The notes under the pieces were generated by a model. It saw only the letters and a list, made by a program, of their open reading frames with translations. It made no database searches and was not told the DNA's origin. This document shows, one piece after another, positions 16,957-26,793 of a DNA stretch of 64,000 bases (the stretch's first letter is position 1; each line of letters begins with the position of its first letter). The stretch is from Bacteroidia bacterium. Its GTDB lineage: Bacteria > Bacteroidota > Bacteroidia > B-17B0 > Aurantibacillaceae. The stretch spans positions 1 through 64,000 of the forward strand of contig JAOAIP010000041.1 of the NCBI GenBank assembly GCA_026414605.1, given 5' to 3'. The position numbers and the translations under genes were made by a program.

Positions 16957-19866
16957 ATGGAAACTTTAAATTTATTAAAAAGTGAAGAAGTTATAAATGA
17001 AGAAAAAGAACAAATTGAAGTTATTAATGCTAAAGTTCACAACTTAAAAAACATCTCGCTTACTATTCCACGCAATCAGTTAGTTGTATTTACAGGATTA
17101 AGCGGTAGTGGAAAATCTTCCTTAGCATTTGATACAATTTATGCCGAAGCCCAAAGACGTTTTTTAGAAACTCTTTCTGCTTATGCTCGCCAGTTTATGG
17201 GCGAATTAGAAAGACCTGATGTAGATAAAATTAATGGATTAAGTCCCTCTATTTCTATTGAACAAAAAACTGTAAGCAAAAATCCCAGAAGTACAGTTGG
17301 TACTATTACTGAAATTTATGACTTCTTACGCTTATTATACGCACGCACTGCAGATGCTTATTCTCCAAAGACAGGAAAAAAATTTAGCAAATATACCCCT
17401 GAACAAATCTTGGATGCTGTACAAAAAAATTATGCTCATAAAACTATTTTATTACTTGCTCCATTAGTATATGGCAGAAAAGGTCATTACAATGAATTAT
17501 TCAATCAATTATTGAAAAAGGGCTATACTCGTTGCCGCATTGATGGTGTGATAAAAGATTTAAGTCCAAATTTAAAGTTAGACCGTAATAAAGTTCATAA
17601 TATAGAACTCATTGTAGATGAATTAGAAATCAACATTGACAATCTTGAACGATTGACCAATTCGCTTCAAACAGCCCTAAAAATGGGCGAAAACAAAGTA
17701 ATGGTCTTGTGCAAAGAAGTAAATGATCGCCCTATTTTGTACTCTCTTAATTTTACTGACGAAGATACAGGAACATCTTTAGAAGACCCATCTCCAAATA
17801 CTTTTTCTTTTAACTCCCCTTATGGATGGTGTCCTAATTGCAAAGGAATAGGCACAGTGCCTACTGTTAATGTTGATGCTGTTATTAAAGATCCTAATGT
17901 TCCCATTTCAAATGGAACAAATCCTGATGTCATCAAGTTTTCAAAGAATAAAATATCAAGAATCATTGTAGATGAAATAGAGTTTTCACCCTTCACTGCT
18001 AACTTAGAATATAAACAAACTGAATCTATAATAAAAAATTTCAAAAACAAATCTTATGAAGAACTTAAAAACATTTATCCCGAATTAACTCTTTATGTCG
18101 TAACCCGAATTTTAGAGAAATCTATATTAGAAGAATTTAGATTACCTTTATCATACGTAATGTCATTAGAACCTGGTGAAATGCCTGACACTTCACGAAC
18201 AGAAAAACTACGAGAATATGTTTTCAAAAATAATATCGTCATACAAATGCCTTGTCCCGTCTGTGAAGGCAAACGACTTAAACAAGAAGCATTGTACTTT
18301 AAAATCAACAATCGCAGTATTGGTGATTTAGGTGACTTCTCTATTCAACAATTGTACGATTGGCTCACACATTTGCCAACTCCCGAAATGCCATCTAAAC
18401 AGATTGTCCAAGAAGAAATTCTCAAAGAACTTTTGCCACGAATAGAATTTTTATTAGATGTAGGACTTGGTTATCTTACTTTAAACCTCCCTGCCTATGC
18501 TCTCAGTGGCGGCGAAGCACAGCGGATTCGTTTAGCCACACAATTAGGTTCTCATCTTTCTAATGTGCTTTATATTTTGGATGAACCCAGTATTGGATTG
18601 CATCAAAGAGATAATCATCGGCTTATTACAGCTCTTCAAAAACTCCGCGACCAAAACAATTCAGTTATTGTTGTAGAACACGATAAAGAAATGATTTTAA
18701 AAAGTGATTCTGTTGTAGATATTGGACCAGGCGCAGGAAAACACGGCGGACATATTGTGTTTTCTGGAACACCCAAAGAATTATTACAACAACATACTAT
18801 TACCGCACAATATCTTAACAACGAAAAGAAAATTTATTGTCCCCCTGAAAGAAGAAAAGGAAATGGAAAATATCTCACTATAAAAAATTGTACAGGCAAC
18901 TATCTTAAAAATATTTCTGTCTCATTCCCATTAGGAAAATTTATTTGTATCACCGGAGTAAGTGGTAGTGGAAAATCAACATTAATAATGGAAACACTAT
19001 TACCTGCCGTCAAACAAAAATTAGGATATGTCATTGAACAAGCCCCTTATCCTTATGAATCCATTGAAGGTATTGAACTTATAGACCGCGTGATTGAAAT
19101 AGATCAATCGCCAATAGGACGAACACCAAGAAGTAATCCTGCCACTTACACAGGCGTATTTGATGAAATTCGCAAATTATTTGCAGAAACGCCCGAAGCC
19201 AAAGTTCGTGGTTATACCCAAGGTAGATTTTCTTTTAACCTCAAAGGTGGGAGATGCGAAGAATGCGGAGGCGGCGGACAAAAAGTATTAGAAATGCTCT
19301 TTTTGCCCGATGTATATATTACTTGTCCTGCTTGCCAAGGAAAACGCTATAATCGTGAAACACTACAAGTCAAATACAAAGGCAAAAATATTAATGATGT
19401 TTTGAATATGACCATTGAAGAGGCCTGCGTGTTTTTTGAAAATCATCCGAAAATCTATAAGAAATTAAAAATTCTCAACGACATTGGTCTAGGATATATT
19501 CAACTGGGACAATCATCTGTAACACTCAGTGGAGGCGAAGCCCAGAGAACAAAATTAGCCGCCGAACTCTATAAAAGAGATACAGGGAAAACCTTGTATA
19601 TTTTAGATGAACCCACAACGGGCTTGCATTTTGAGGATATCAACAAACTACTAATTGTATTGCACAAATTAGTAGATAATGGAAACACTGTGATTGTTAT
19701 AGAACACAATATGGATGTGATAAAAACGGCCGATCACATTATTGATTTAGGTCCCGAAGGTGGTAAAGCCGGTGGATATGTTCTCTTTGAAGGCACGCCC
19801 GAAGAACTTATTCAACTAAAAGATAAAAACGATACTGCTAAATTCTTAGCCCTTGAGTTTTCTTAA
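16957..19866 (+). CDS. uvrA: Excinuclease ABC subunit A
   Basis: DNA-damage sensing ATPase of nucleotide excision repair, acting as a dimer with UvrB. The 969-residue protein has two ABC ATPase modules with Walker A GLSGSGKSS (47-55) and GVSGSGKST (667-675), signature LSGGEAQR in both halves, and zinc-binding cysteine pairs (CPNCKGIG, CPVCEGKR and CEECGGGG/CPACQGKR). Length is slightly above the E. coli protein (940), with an N-terminal extension of about 20 residues. The ATG starts 2 bases after the transglycosylase stop, so it is very likely co-transcribed with the exopolysaccharide operon. This neighbourhood is unusual for uvrA. Confidence 0.97.
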   Translation: METLNLLKSEEVINEEKEQIEVINAKVHNLKNISLTIPRNQLVVFTGLSGSGKSSLAFDTIYAEAQRRFLETLSAYARQFMGELERPDVDKINGLSPSISIEQKTVSKNPRSTVGTITEIYDFLRLLYARTADAYSPKTGKKFSKYTPEQILDAVQKNYAHKTILLLAPLVYGRKGHYNELFNQLLKKGYTRCRIDGVIKDLSPNLKLDRNKVHNIELIVDELEINIDNLERLTNSLQTALKMGENKVMVLCKEVNDRPILYSLNFTDEDTGTSLEDPSPNTFSFNSPYGWCPNCKGIGTVPTVNVDAVIKDPNVPISNGTNPDVIKFSKNKISRIIVDEIEFSPFTANLEYKQTESIIKNFKNKSYEELKNIYPELTLYVVTRILEKSILEEFRLPLSYVMSLEPGEMPDTSRTEKLREYVFKNNIVIQMPCPVCEGKRLKQEALYFKINNRSIGDLGDFSIQQLYDWLTHLPTPEMPSKQIVQEEILKELLPRIEFLLDVGLGYLTLNLPAYALSGGEAQRIRLATQLGSHLSNVLYILDEPSIGLHQRDNHRLITALQKLRDQNNSVIVVEHDKEMILKSDSVVDIGPGAGKHGGHIVFSGTPKELLQQHTITAQYLNNEKKIYCPPERRKGNGKYLTIKNCTGNYLKNISVSFPLGKFICITGVSGSGKSTLIMETLLPAVKQKLGYVIEQAPYPYESIEGIELIDRVIEIDQSPIGRTPRSNPATYTGVFDEIRKLFAETPEAKVRGYTQGRFSFNLKGGRCEECGGGGQKVLEMLFLPDVYITCPACQGKRYNRETLQVKYKGKNINDVLNMTIEEACVFFENHPKIYKKLKILNDIGLGYIQLGQSSVTLSGGEAQRTKLAAELYKRDTGKTLYILDEPTTGLHFEDINKLLIVLHKLVDNGNTVIVIEHNMDVIKTADHIIDLGPEGGKAGGYVLFEGTPEELIQLKDKNDTAKFLALEFS

Positions 19867-19883
19867 TAAGAAAAAGTTTCTGT

Positions 19884-20480
19884 TTAAAAAGTAATTCCAA
19901 CACCACCAAAAAACAACACACTTGGAACCTTTCCTTTGAAATACTCTTTTTCTAAAGTAGAATGTACCCTAAAAGGATTGCCAACACCGCCTTGTAACAC
20001 AATACCAAAGTCAGGAGATTGTGTAAAAAGAATTCTTGTGCCCAATTCTACTGCTGCCACATCTACTAATCCCAAACCATAATTTCTATAACTTATTAAA
20101 CAATAAGGACTATTGCGTTTTTTAGAAGTATGAATTTTCAATCCTGTTGTAAATCCTTTCCATCCTCCACCTAAATTTAAACCAATGTAATCTGTCCATC
20201 TTATTTCATATTCTACCCCTATCCAATTGAATATACCTATTTGATAAATAATTGAAAAAGCATTCCTATTCTCTAATTTATTAAAAGATGTATTTGTGTT
20301 TTTATGAGTAATCATCCAATCATAGACAATCTGTCTTTTATCTAAGGTATAATCATAATAAGGTGTGTCATTGAAAATTTCAATAGTATCGTTTTCATCT
20401 TGAACTTGGGCATAAGAAAAAATGTGCACAAATAAGAATGATACTACCACTAAGAATTTAGGATATAATGTTATTTTCAT
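19884..20480 (-). CDS. Outer-membrane beta-barrel-like protein, paralogue A
   Basis: A 198-residue exported protein with a signal peptide (MKITLYPKFLVVVSFLFVHIF, cleavage near Ala24). It is a clear paralogue of the next gene: both share YDYTLDK(R/K)Q, SIxYQIGxxxxxGxEYEIRxxDYxGLN, the KIHT and NSPY motifs, and a GxxLQGG ending. The alternating hydrophobic and Gly pattern and the terminal Phe (VGITF) suggest a small outer-membrane beta barrel. No named family recognised. It is converging on uvrA (17 bases between stops) and follows its paralogue by 37 bases. Confidence 0.72.
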   Translation of the reverse strand: MKITLYPKFLVVVSFLFVHIFSYAQVQDENDTIEIFNDTPYYDYTLDKRQIVYDWMITHKNTNTSFNKLENRNAFSIIYQIGIFNWIGVEYEIRWTDYIGLNLGGGWKGFTTGLKIHTSKKRNSPYCLISYRNYGLGLVDVAAVELGTRILFTQSPDFGIVLQGGVGNPFRVHSTLEKEYFKGKVPSVLFFGGVGITF

Positions 20481-20517
20481 AAATAGAATTTTTTATTTAC
20501 TCAGTTCAAAACCAATT

Positions 20518-21102
20518 CTAACGAGCAGTCCCTGGAAAAGTAATTCCTACTCCAATAAAAAAATGTAAAAAGGGAACATTTCCATTGTAAATTTTGCCAA
20601 CAAGAATGGGATCTACCCTATAAGGATGAACTAATCCGCCTTGTAATACAAATCCAAATTCCGGTCGTTTGCTTAATAAAATCCTTCCTCCAAATTCCAA
20701 TCCAAATAAATCTACCAATCCCAGCCCCCCATCTTTAAAACTCAATAAAAAATATGGACTATTATATTTTTCAGTAGTATGTATTTTAATTCCTGCAGTA
20801 AATCCGACCACTCCAATACCCATATTTAATCCTACATAATCGCTAAAACGAATTTCATATTCTGCACCAACCAATGTTACTCCACCAATCTGATAACCAA
20901 TAGAAACAGTATTCCTTCTGTTTTCAGATTCATCCATTTTTTTTGTTTCATAAACAGTTTGCTTTTTATCTAAAGTATAATCAAAATAAATTGTGTCGTT
21001 TTGTGTGGCTGTTGAATCAGATTTGTTTTGTGCAGATATTATTAAGGCACTTAAGAAAAAAAACATTATCAAACCGATTCTATTAATGAATGTCTTTTCC
21101 AT
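20518..21102 (-). CDS. Outer-membrane beta-barrel-like protein, paralogue B
   Basis: A 194-residue exported protein, paralogue of the gene downstream, with a signal peptide (MEKTFINRIGLIMFFFLSALIIS, cleavage after Ser-Ala near residue 24). It carries the same DYTLDKKQ, GYQIGG, AEYEIRFSDYVGLN and KIHTTEK motifs, here with a longer glycine content and a GVGITFPGTAR ending. The upstream ATG eight codons earlier (21126) would overlap the -7 promoter element, so ATG 21102 is chosen. The leader is then about 11 bases after the -7 element, close to leaderless. Function unknown. Confidence 0.74.
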   Translation of the reverse strand: MEKTFINRIGLIMFFFLSALIISAQNKSDSTATQNDTIYFDYTLDKKQTVYETKKMDESENRRNTVSIGYQIGGVTLVGAEYEIRFSDYVGLNMGIGVVGFTAGIKIHTTEKYNSPYFLLSFKDGGLGLVDLFGLEFGGRILLSKRPEFGFVLQGGLVHPYRVDPILVGKIYNGNVPFLHFFIGVGITFPGTAR

Positions 21103-21113
21103 ATATCTCGCTA

Positions 21114-21145
21114 CAAAAGTAATCATTTATTTTTTCCCACACAAA
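21114..21145 (-). promoter_or_regulatory. Bacteroidota promoter of the barrel-paralogue pair
   Basis: On the minus strand TTTG (21142-21145) and TACTTTTG (21114-21121) with a 20-base spacer match the consensus. The ATG at 21102 lies 11 bases after the -7 element, giving a very short leader and fixing the start codon. Confidence 0.75.
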
Positions 21146-21201
21146 CATTATCCCTATAAAACACAATACTTTTTTGCTTATACAATCGTTATATTTATGC
21201 A

Positions 21202-24200
21202 GTGTATAAGAGATGTTTATTTTTTATAATCCTTAGTTTATGCTTTGAGTCAAATTTTTGGGCTCAATCCACTAACATTGTTTCAAAAAAACTCTTCATA
21301 GATAAAGATACTATTTCTCTTGATACCAATTTTGTTGTGCCACACAGTTTAAGAGTTCGCTTTGTTAATAATGATAACATTCCACTTTATAGATGGCTTC
21401 AAAATGAACAATTGCTGATTTTTTTTGAACGTCCAAAAGATAGTGTCATTATTGAATATCAAAGAATTCCCTTTCAATGGCACAAAGAATATGCTCACAA
21501 AAAAATTTCCGATATACGAAAGGACTTATCAAGACCTTCATCGCCCTTTCAATATAGTTTTTCAGGAAAAGATAAAACAAAGCAAGAAGATTTTTTTTCA
21601 GATAAATTGTTCAAAAACGGTAGTATTAGTCGTGGTATTACATTTGGAAACAATCAAGATATGAGTGTTCAATCTAACTTCAACTTGCAGATGCAAGGCA
21701 AACTGACTAAAGACATTGATATCGCAATGGTAGCCACCGACAACAACATTCCTTTTCAAGCCGATGGAACAACTGCACAACTTCAAGAATTTGATAAAGT
21801 GTATATTCAATTAAGCAATAAAAACAACAAACTTGTTGTCGGTGATTATCAATTAGCCCACCCCAAAAACACTTACTTTATGAACTTCTTCAAACGCTTA
21901 CAAGGGGCTAATTTTGAAAACATTGATAGTATGAGTAAAAATTTAAAATTAAAAAGTACTGTTGCGTTGGCTTTGACAAGGGGCAAATTTGCACGAAATG
22001 TCTTCTATGGAAAAGAAAACAATCAAGGTCCTTACAGATTAGTTGGATCAGAAGGTGAACAAGTAATTACAGTATTATCAGGAACAGAAAAAATTTACAT
22101 TGATGGAAAACTTTTACAACGCGGTCAAGAGTATGATTATATTATTGATTACAATACTGCAGAAATTACATTTACGGCTAAACAACTCATTACCAAAGAT
22201 AAACGGATTGTAGCAGAATTTCAATACATTACAAAAAGTTATTCACGTTCTCTTTACTTTGTTGGTGAAGAATTAAGCATTGGAAAAAATCAATCTATTT
22301 ATTTTAATTTTTATTCTGAACAAGATAATAAAAATAGACCCTTGCAACAACAATTGAGTACTGAACAAGTAAAATATCTTTCTCAAATTGGGGATACTAT
22401 TAGTAAAGCCATTTACAATAGTGCAGTGTTATCATCATTTAATACCACCGAAGTGTTTTACAGAAAAAAAGATACCATTGTAGGAAGTGTATTGTATAAA
22501 GATGTATTTGAATATTCCACCAATCCTGATAGTGCAAAATACAAAGTTGCATTTACTTATGTAGGTCCTAATAAAGGATACTACAAACAAGTGCCTTCTG
22601 CTGCAAATGGAAAAGTATTTCAATGGATAGCCCCTGTCAATGGCGTTTTACAAGGTGATTATATGCCTTATGTCAAATTGGACTTACCTCAACAAAAACA
22701 AATGATAACTGCAGGTTACAATTATACCACCACTTCTACAAAACTTTCCATTGAAGCCGTTTACACCAAAAATGACATTAATACATACAGCCGCTTTGAC
22801 AAAGCCAATGATGATGGCTACGGTACTAAAATTTCATTCTTGCAAAATTTAAAAGCAACTTCTCAATATTCATTGCAAATAGAACAGGACTACGAATATG
22901 TATCACAAAATTTTTCTTACATCCAAAGATACAGAAGTATGGAATTTCAAAGAGATTGGAATAAAAATTTTTTCAACGACAATATCCTTACAGACCAACA
23001 TATTGGTAAAGTTTTATTGAAATATCTTACTCTTAAAAAACAATCTCTTTACTATGGAATAAGCGGATTTTCAGAAGGCACAAATTATTTTGGCTACAAA
23101 CATCTCTTTGGTCAAGAATGGAAAAATCAATGGATACGCACACAATACGATGGTTCTTATCTTTCTGTAAATACAGCAACCGCTAATAGTAGTTTTTACA
23201 GACATCATTCTCGCATCAACATTCCATTTACTTCCTTTTTACAAGCAAGTTATACTGATGATTTTGAAAACAATATCTCTTGGCGTCCCAACATCGGCAC
23301 AAAACTCTTTACTTCTTATCAATTTTGGGATTGGGAAGGAAGTGTGCATTCTCCCGATAGTTCTAATGTGTTTTACAAAATATATTACAGACATAGACAA
23401 GATAAGCACGCTATCAATGATAAAATGCTGGATAGTACAGAAGCCCAAAATTTTGGATGTCAACTCAAATTCAATCAATGGATAAATCATCCTTTTAATC
23501 TCATTGTAAATTATAGGATATTAGAATTAAAAAACATTGTTACAAACAGTTTATCGCCCGATAATACTTTGCTCTCTCGTATTGAATACTATCCTCGTTT
23601 GTTCAGAAACTTTTTACAACTTTCTCTTTTTTATGAGACCGGCTATGGTTTGGAAAACAAAAGAGAATATTATTATGTAGAAGTAACACCACCGCAAGGA
23701 CAATATATGTGGATTGATTACAATAATGATGGTATAAAACAACTCAATGAATTTGAAATAGCCCAATATCCTGACCAAGCCAAATACATCAGAGTATATG
23801 TGCCTACCAATCAATATGTAAAGGTCTTGCAAAACCAATTAAGCACATCACTTAACATTCGTCCATATATGCTATTAAAAGACAAAGAACAATGGTGGGC
23901 AAAAGCATTGAAATTATTGGCATTTCAAACAGTTTTCAAAAATGACCAAAAAAGTTATCAGCAATATCAAGTAGAAAAAATAATTTATTCAGATTTTACG
24001 AACCTCAAAGATACTGCTACTATTAGTGCCAATCAAAGTATTCGTCAAAGTGTATTTTTTAATCAAGCAGGGGCTGTATTTGGTGCGGATTTTAATTATT
24101 TGCAAAATGCTAATAAGCAATTATTAACCAACGGCTATGATTTAAGATACTCTGAAATCAATGAATTAAAATGGCGATACAATATCTTTCAATGGCTGGG

Positions 24201-24681
24201 ATTTTCGTTTATTCACAGTTTAGGCAAAAAAGCATTTGCTTCGCAATTATTTTCAAATAGAAATTATGAATTAAAAATTTTAGAAAGTGAACAAAAAATA
24301 ATTTATCAACCCAGCACCAACTTGCGACTATCCTTGTCCTACAAGTATTCAGAAAAAACCAATCAAATAGGAATGCAACAAAAAGGAATTATTCACACAC
24401 TTGGATTAGAAGGGAAAGTCATACAATCTGAAAAAGCCAGTATTAGTGGGCAATTCAACTACATCTCTATTCGTTATCAAAACGATATAAACTACAACAC
24501 ACCTGTGGCTTTTGAAATTTTACAATCCTTACAAGTAGGGAATAATTATACTTGGCAATTCAATTATCAACAAAACCTCACACAATATCTTCAATTAAAC
24601 ATTCAATACGAAGGGCGAAAAAGCGGAACAAGCAATAAAATTATTCACATTGGCAGTATGCAATTAAGAGCAGTATTTTAA
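21202..24681 (+). CDS. Large outer-membrane protein of unknown function (SprA-reminiscent)
   Basis: A 1159-residue exported protein beginning GTG (MYKRCLFFIILSLCFESNFWA, signal peptide). No earlier ATG is in frame. The N-terminal part (residues 130-250) has the phrase GSISRGITFGNNQD, LQMQGKLTKDIDI, DNNIPFQADG and LQEFDKVYIQL, which I recall from a widespread Bacteroidota outer-membrane family; parts resemble the SprA core of the type IX secretion system, but SprA itself is about twice as long. The remainder is rich in aromatic-bounded strands and ends in MQLRAVF, suggesting a large barrel. It is transcribed away from the paralogue pair, with 99 bases between the starts. Function unknown. Confidence 0.72.
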   Translation: MYKRCLFFIILSLCFESNFWAQSTNIVSKKLFIDKDTISLDTNFVVPHSLRVRFVNNDNIPLYRWLQNEQLLIFFERPKDSVIIEYQRIPFQWHKEYAHKKISDIRKDLSRPSSPFQYSFSGKDKTKQEDFFSDKLFKNGSISRGITFGNNQDMSVQSNFNLQMQGKLTKDIDIAMVATDNNIPFQADGTTAQLQEFDKVYIQLSNKNNKLVVGDYQLAHPKNTYFMNFFKRLQGANFENIDSMSKNLKLKSTVALALTRGKFARNVFYGKENNQGPYRLVGSEGEQVITVLSGTEKIYIDGKLLQRGQEYDYIIDYNTAEITFTAKQLITKDKRIVAEFQYITKSYSRSLYFVGEELSIGKNQSIYFNFYSEQDNKNRPLQQQLSTEQVKYLSQIGDTISKAIYNSAVLSSFNTTEVFYRKKDTIVGSVLYKDVFEYSTNPDSAKYKVAFTYVGPNKGYYKQVPSAANGKVFQWIAPVNGVLQGDYMPYVKLDLPQQKQMITAGYNYTTTSTKLSIEAVYTKNDINTYSRFDKANDDGYGTKISFLQNLKATSQYSLQIEQDYEYVSQNFSYIQRYRSMEFQRDWNKNFFNDNILTDQHIGKVLLKYLTLKKQSLYYGISGFSEGTNYFGYKHLFGQEWKNQWIRTQYDGSYLSVNTATANSSFYRHHSRINIPFTSFLQASYTDDFENNISWRPNIGTKLFTSYQFWDWEGSVHSPDSSNVFYKIYYRHRQDKHAINDKMLDSTEAQNFGCQLKFNQWINHPFNLIVNYRILELKNIVTNSLSPDNTLLSRIEYYPRLFRNFLQLSLFYETGYGLENKREYYYVEVTPPQGQYMWIDYNNDGIKQLNEFEIAQYPDQAKYIRVYVPTNQYVKVLQNQLSTSLNIRPYMLLKDKEQWWAKALKLLAFQTVFKNDQKSYQQYQVEKIIYSDFTNLKDTATISANQSIRQSVFFNQAGAVFGADFNYLQNANKQLLTNGYDLRYSEINELKWRYNIFQWLGFSFIHSLGKKAFASQLFSNRNYELKILESEQKIIYQPSTNLRLSLSYKYSEKTNQIGMQQKGIIHTLGLEGKVIQSEKASISGQFNYISIRYQNDINYNTPVAFEILQSLQVGNNYTWQFNYQQNLTQYLQLNIQYEGRKSGTSNKIIHIGSMQLRAVF

Positions 24682-24730
24682 GGAGTATTCATCGTATTCC
24701 TAATCAAAATTACCAATACTCCTATTTTCT
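24681..24730 (+). terminator. Possible terminator downstream of the large outer-membrane protein gene
   Basis: AGGAGTATT (24681-24689) pairs with AATACTCCT (24715-24723) across a 25-base loop, then ATTTTCT follows. The stem is perfect but the loop is long and the T tract weak. Confidence 0.4.
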
Positions 24731-24733
24731 CCC

Positions 24734-24741
24734 TACCTTTG
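24734..24741 (+). promoter_or_regulatory. Bacteroidota -7 element of the FAH-family gene
   Basis: TACCTTTG fits TAnnTTTG, 11 bases ahead of the ATG at 24753. No matching upstream half is visible. Confidence 0.45.
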
Positions 24742-24752
24742 CAGAAAAAAGT

Positions 24753-25352
24753 ATGAAGTTTATTTGTATTGGGAAAAACTATTCTGAACACGTCAAAGAA
24801 ATGGGATGGAAAGATGACCACGATATTGTTTTATTTATGAAACCCGAAACGGCTTGGTGCAAAAGCAATGAAGTCCCCTACCCTACATTTACAAAGGACT
24901 TACAATATGAAACAGAATTGATTATCCAAGTCAAGCAAACTCTCAAAAATGCAAGTGTAGAAAAAGCATTAGAAAGTATTGACAAAATAAGCGTTGGCAT
25001 TGACTTTACTGCAAGAGATATTCAAGTACAACTCAAGAAAAAAGGAATGGCTTGGGAAATATCCAAAAGTTTTGATAATTCAGCAGTCGTTGGTGAATGG
25101 AGAACGTTTGACAAAAACAAAACATATCGGTTTCATCTTGAACGAAATGGTATTGTAGTGCAGCAAGGTTCATCTAATCAAATGATGGTATCCTTTGCGG
25201 AATTATTATCAAAGGCATCAGAGTATTTTACGATATTGCCTGATGATATAGTATTTACAGGTACTCCAGCCAATGTAGGAAGCGTTTACAAAAACGATGT
25301 GTTGAGTGGTTATTTAGAAAACGAAAAATTATTTGAGATTAAAATCATTTAA
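24753..25352 (+). CDS. Fumarylacetoacetate hydrolase (FAH) family protein
   Basis: A 199-residue FAH-superfamily enzyme, a fold that includes hydrolases and decarboxylases of acylpyruvates. Family features: [16 protein letters not shown] at the N-terminus, the metal-ligand TELIIQVKQ segment near residue 52 (E-x-E context in YETELI), IDFTARDIQ near 84, and [10 protein letters not shown] near 168. The size is at the short end of the family (YcgM/oxaloacetate tautomerase-like or acylpyruvase). Substrate not predictable. A single base lies between its stop and the yidD ATG, suggesting co-expression. Confidence 0.85.
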   Translation: MKFICIGKNYSEHVKEMGWKDDHDIVLFMKPETAWCKSNEVPYPTFTKDLQYETELIIQVKQTLKNASVEKALESIDKISVGIDFTARDIQVQLKKKGMAWEISKSFDNSAVVGEWRTFDKNKTYRFHLERNGIVVQQGSSNQMMVSFAELLSKASEYFTILPDDIVFTGTPANVGSVYKNDVLSGYLENEKLFEIKII

Positions 25353-25353
25353 A

Positions 25354-25563
25354 ATGAAACACATAGCCATTTTATTCATAAGAGCGTATCAAGTGTTGCT
25401 GTCGCCCTTATTACCTAATGCGTGTCGCTATACACCTACTTGTTCGCAATACACCGTTGAAGCATTAAAGAAATATGGATTTTTCAAAGGATTATGGTTA
25501 GGCATTAAACGAATCTCTCGTTGTAGACCAGGTGGTGGATCGGGCTATGATCCTGTACCGTAA
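25354..25563 (+). CDS. yidD: Membrane protein insertion efficiency factor YidD
   Basis: A 69-residue protein of the YidD/UPF0161 family that aids insertion of inner-membrane proteins by YidC. The whole family signature is present: [24 protein letters not shown] near residues 13-37, GFFKGLW near 39, and [14 protein letters not shown] near 55-69. ATG 25354 (MKHIAI) is chosen over an ATG-lacking upstream extension. It usually sits beside rnpA/yidC; here it follows the FAH gene by one base and converges on ispH with 1 base between stops. Confidence 0.92.
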   Translation: MKHIAILFIRAYQVLLSPLLPNACRYTPTCSQYTVEALKKYGFFKGLWLGIKRISRCRPGGGSGYDPVP

Positions 25564-25564
25564 A

Positions 25565-26779
25565 TTATTTCAAGACATCTACACTTTCCTCTTCTTCTAC
25601 TTTCAACAATTCATTTAATCGTTGTATAACTTCTTCTAACAAGGCATCCGGACAAGATGCACCGCCTGTAAGAATCACTTTTATTTCATATTTTTGTGGT
25701 AAAAAGTTTTCTGTTTCTTTTATTTGTTTGCTATGCAAATCAAAATGCCGAATGCGATGTTCTGATAAAATTTCTCGTGAGGATGCTATAAAATAGCAAG
25801 GAAACTTGGTCTGCAATAATTCTACTAAATGAGACGTATTACTACTATTGTATCCACCCACTACAATGGCCAAGTCCGCATCTGAATTCAAGAGATGCAT
25901 TACAGATGTTTGATTTTCATTAGTAGCGTAGCATAAAGTATCGTGTGTATCTGCAAAGTGTTCATTAATGTTTTTATCACCAAATTTTTTAATCATCACT
26001 TGTTTTAAATATTCACTTATTTCTTCTGTTTCCGTGGCTAACATTGTAGTTTGATTAATAACACCTATTCTATTAAAATGTTGATGGATATTAAATCCTT
26101 CTGAAAACTTATTCTTAAATTCTTCTTCAAATTCTTCTTGTGTTTTTTGTTCTAATATGTAGGGCTCTAAGCGTTGGGCTTCTTGAATATCTCGTATAAT
26201 AACAGATTGATTGTATTGTTTACTTCTTGAAAATGTAGCACGAGTTTCTTCGTGTTGATACTTGCCGTGAATGATAATTGTATAATCTTGCTTTCCTAAT
26301 TGTTCTGCTTTTTTCCAAACTCTTTCTACAAAAGGACAAGTAGTGTCATAAAAATAGGTTTGTATGTTTTGTCGTTTAATGGTTTCCAAGATTTCTAAAG
26401 GTGCTCCAAATGCGGGTATGATGATCACATCATTGTCTTTTAATTCTGAAAACGGTATCAGTGTATTACCATAAGTATCTTGCAAAAAACGAATACCCCT
26501 TTCTTCTAAATCCTTATTGACTTCAGGATTGTGAATCATTTGACTCAACAAAAATATGTTTTTATTAGGATTTTCATCTATGGCTTTGAATGCAATTTCA
26601 ATAGCATTTTCTACACCATAGCAAAATCCAAAATGTCTTGGAATATAGTATTTAATTCGTCCATAATTTAATACAGATGGGGCAAAATCTCTTCTTTTGG
26701 GGTCTTGTTGTTTTCTAAACTCCTTGACTTTTTGAATGAGCGGACTTCTATAAAAGGAAGGGATATTAAATTTTTTCAT
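25565..26779 (-). CDS. ispH: 4-hydroxy-3-methylbut-2-enyl diphosphate reductase, long form
   Basis: Terminal enzyme of the methylerythritol phosphate route, converting HMBPP to isopentenyl and dimethylallyl diphosphates with a 4Fe-4S cluster. The three cluster cysteines are in GFCYGV (Cys53), TTCPFVERVW (about 148) and GGASCPDALLEE (about 380). At 404 residues it is longer than E. coli IspH (316), with an N-terminal extension and an insert around residues 215-245, the layout of the long cyanobacterial/plastid-type forms. It is the last gene of the miaE-mutS-dapF operon, 14 bases after dapF. Confidence 0.93.
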   Translation of the reverse strand: MKKFNIPSFYRSPLIQKVKEFRKQQDPKRRDFAPSVLNYGRIKYYIPRHFGFCYGVENAIEIAFKAIDENPNKNIFLLSQMIHNPEVNKDLEERGIRFLQDTYGNTLIPFSELKDNDVIIIPAFGAPLEILETIKRQNIQTYFYDTTCPFVERVWKKAEQLGKQDYTIIIHGKYQHEETRATFSRSKQYNQSVIIRDIQEAQRLEPYILEQKTQEEFEEEFKNKFSEGFNIHQHFNRIGVINQTTMLATETEEISEYLKQVMIKKFGDKNINEHFADTHDTLCYATNENQTSVMHLLNSDADLAIVVGGYNSSNTSHLVELLQTKFPCYFIASSREILSEHRIRHFDLHSKQIKETENFLPQKYEIKVILTGGASCPDALLEEVIQRLNELLKVEEEESVDVLK

Positions 26780-26793
26780 TGTAGTAGATTTAT

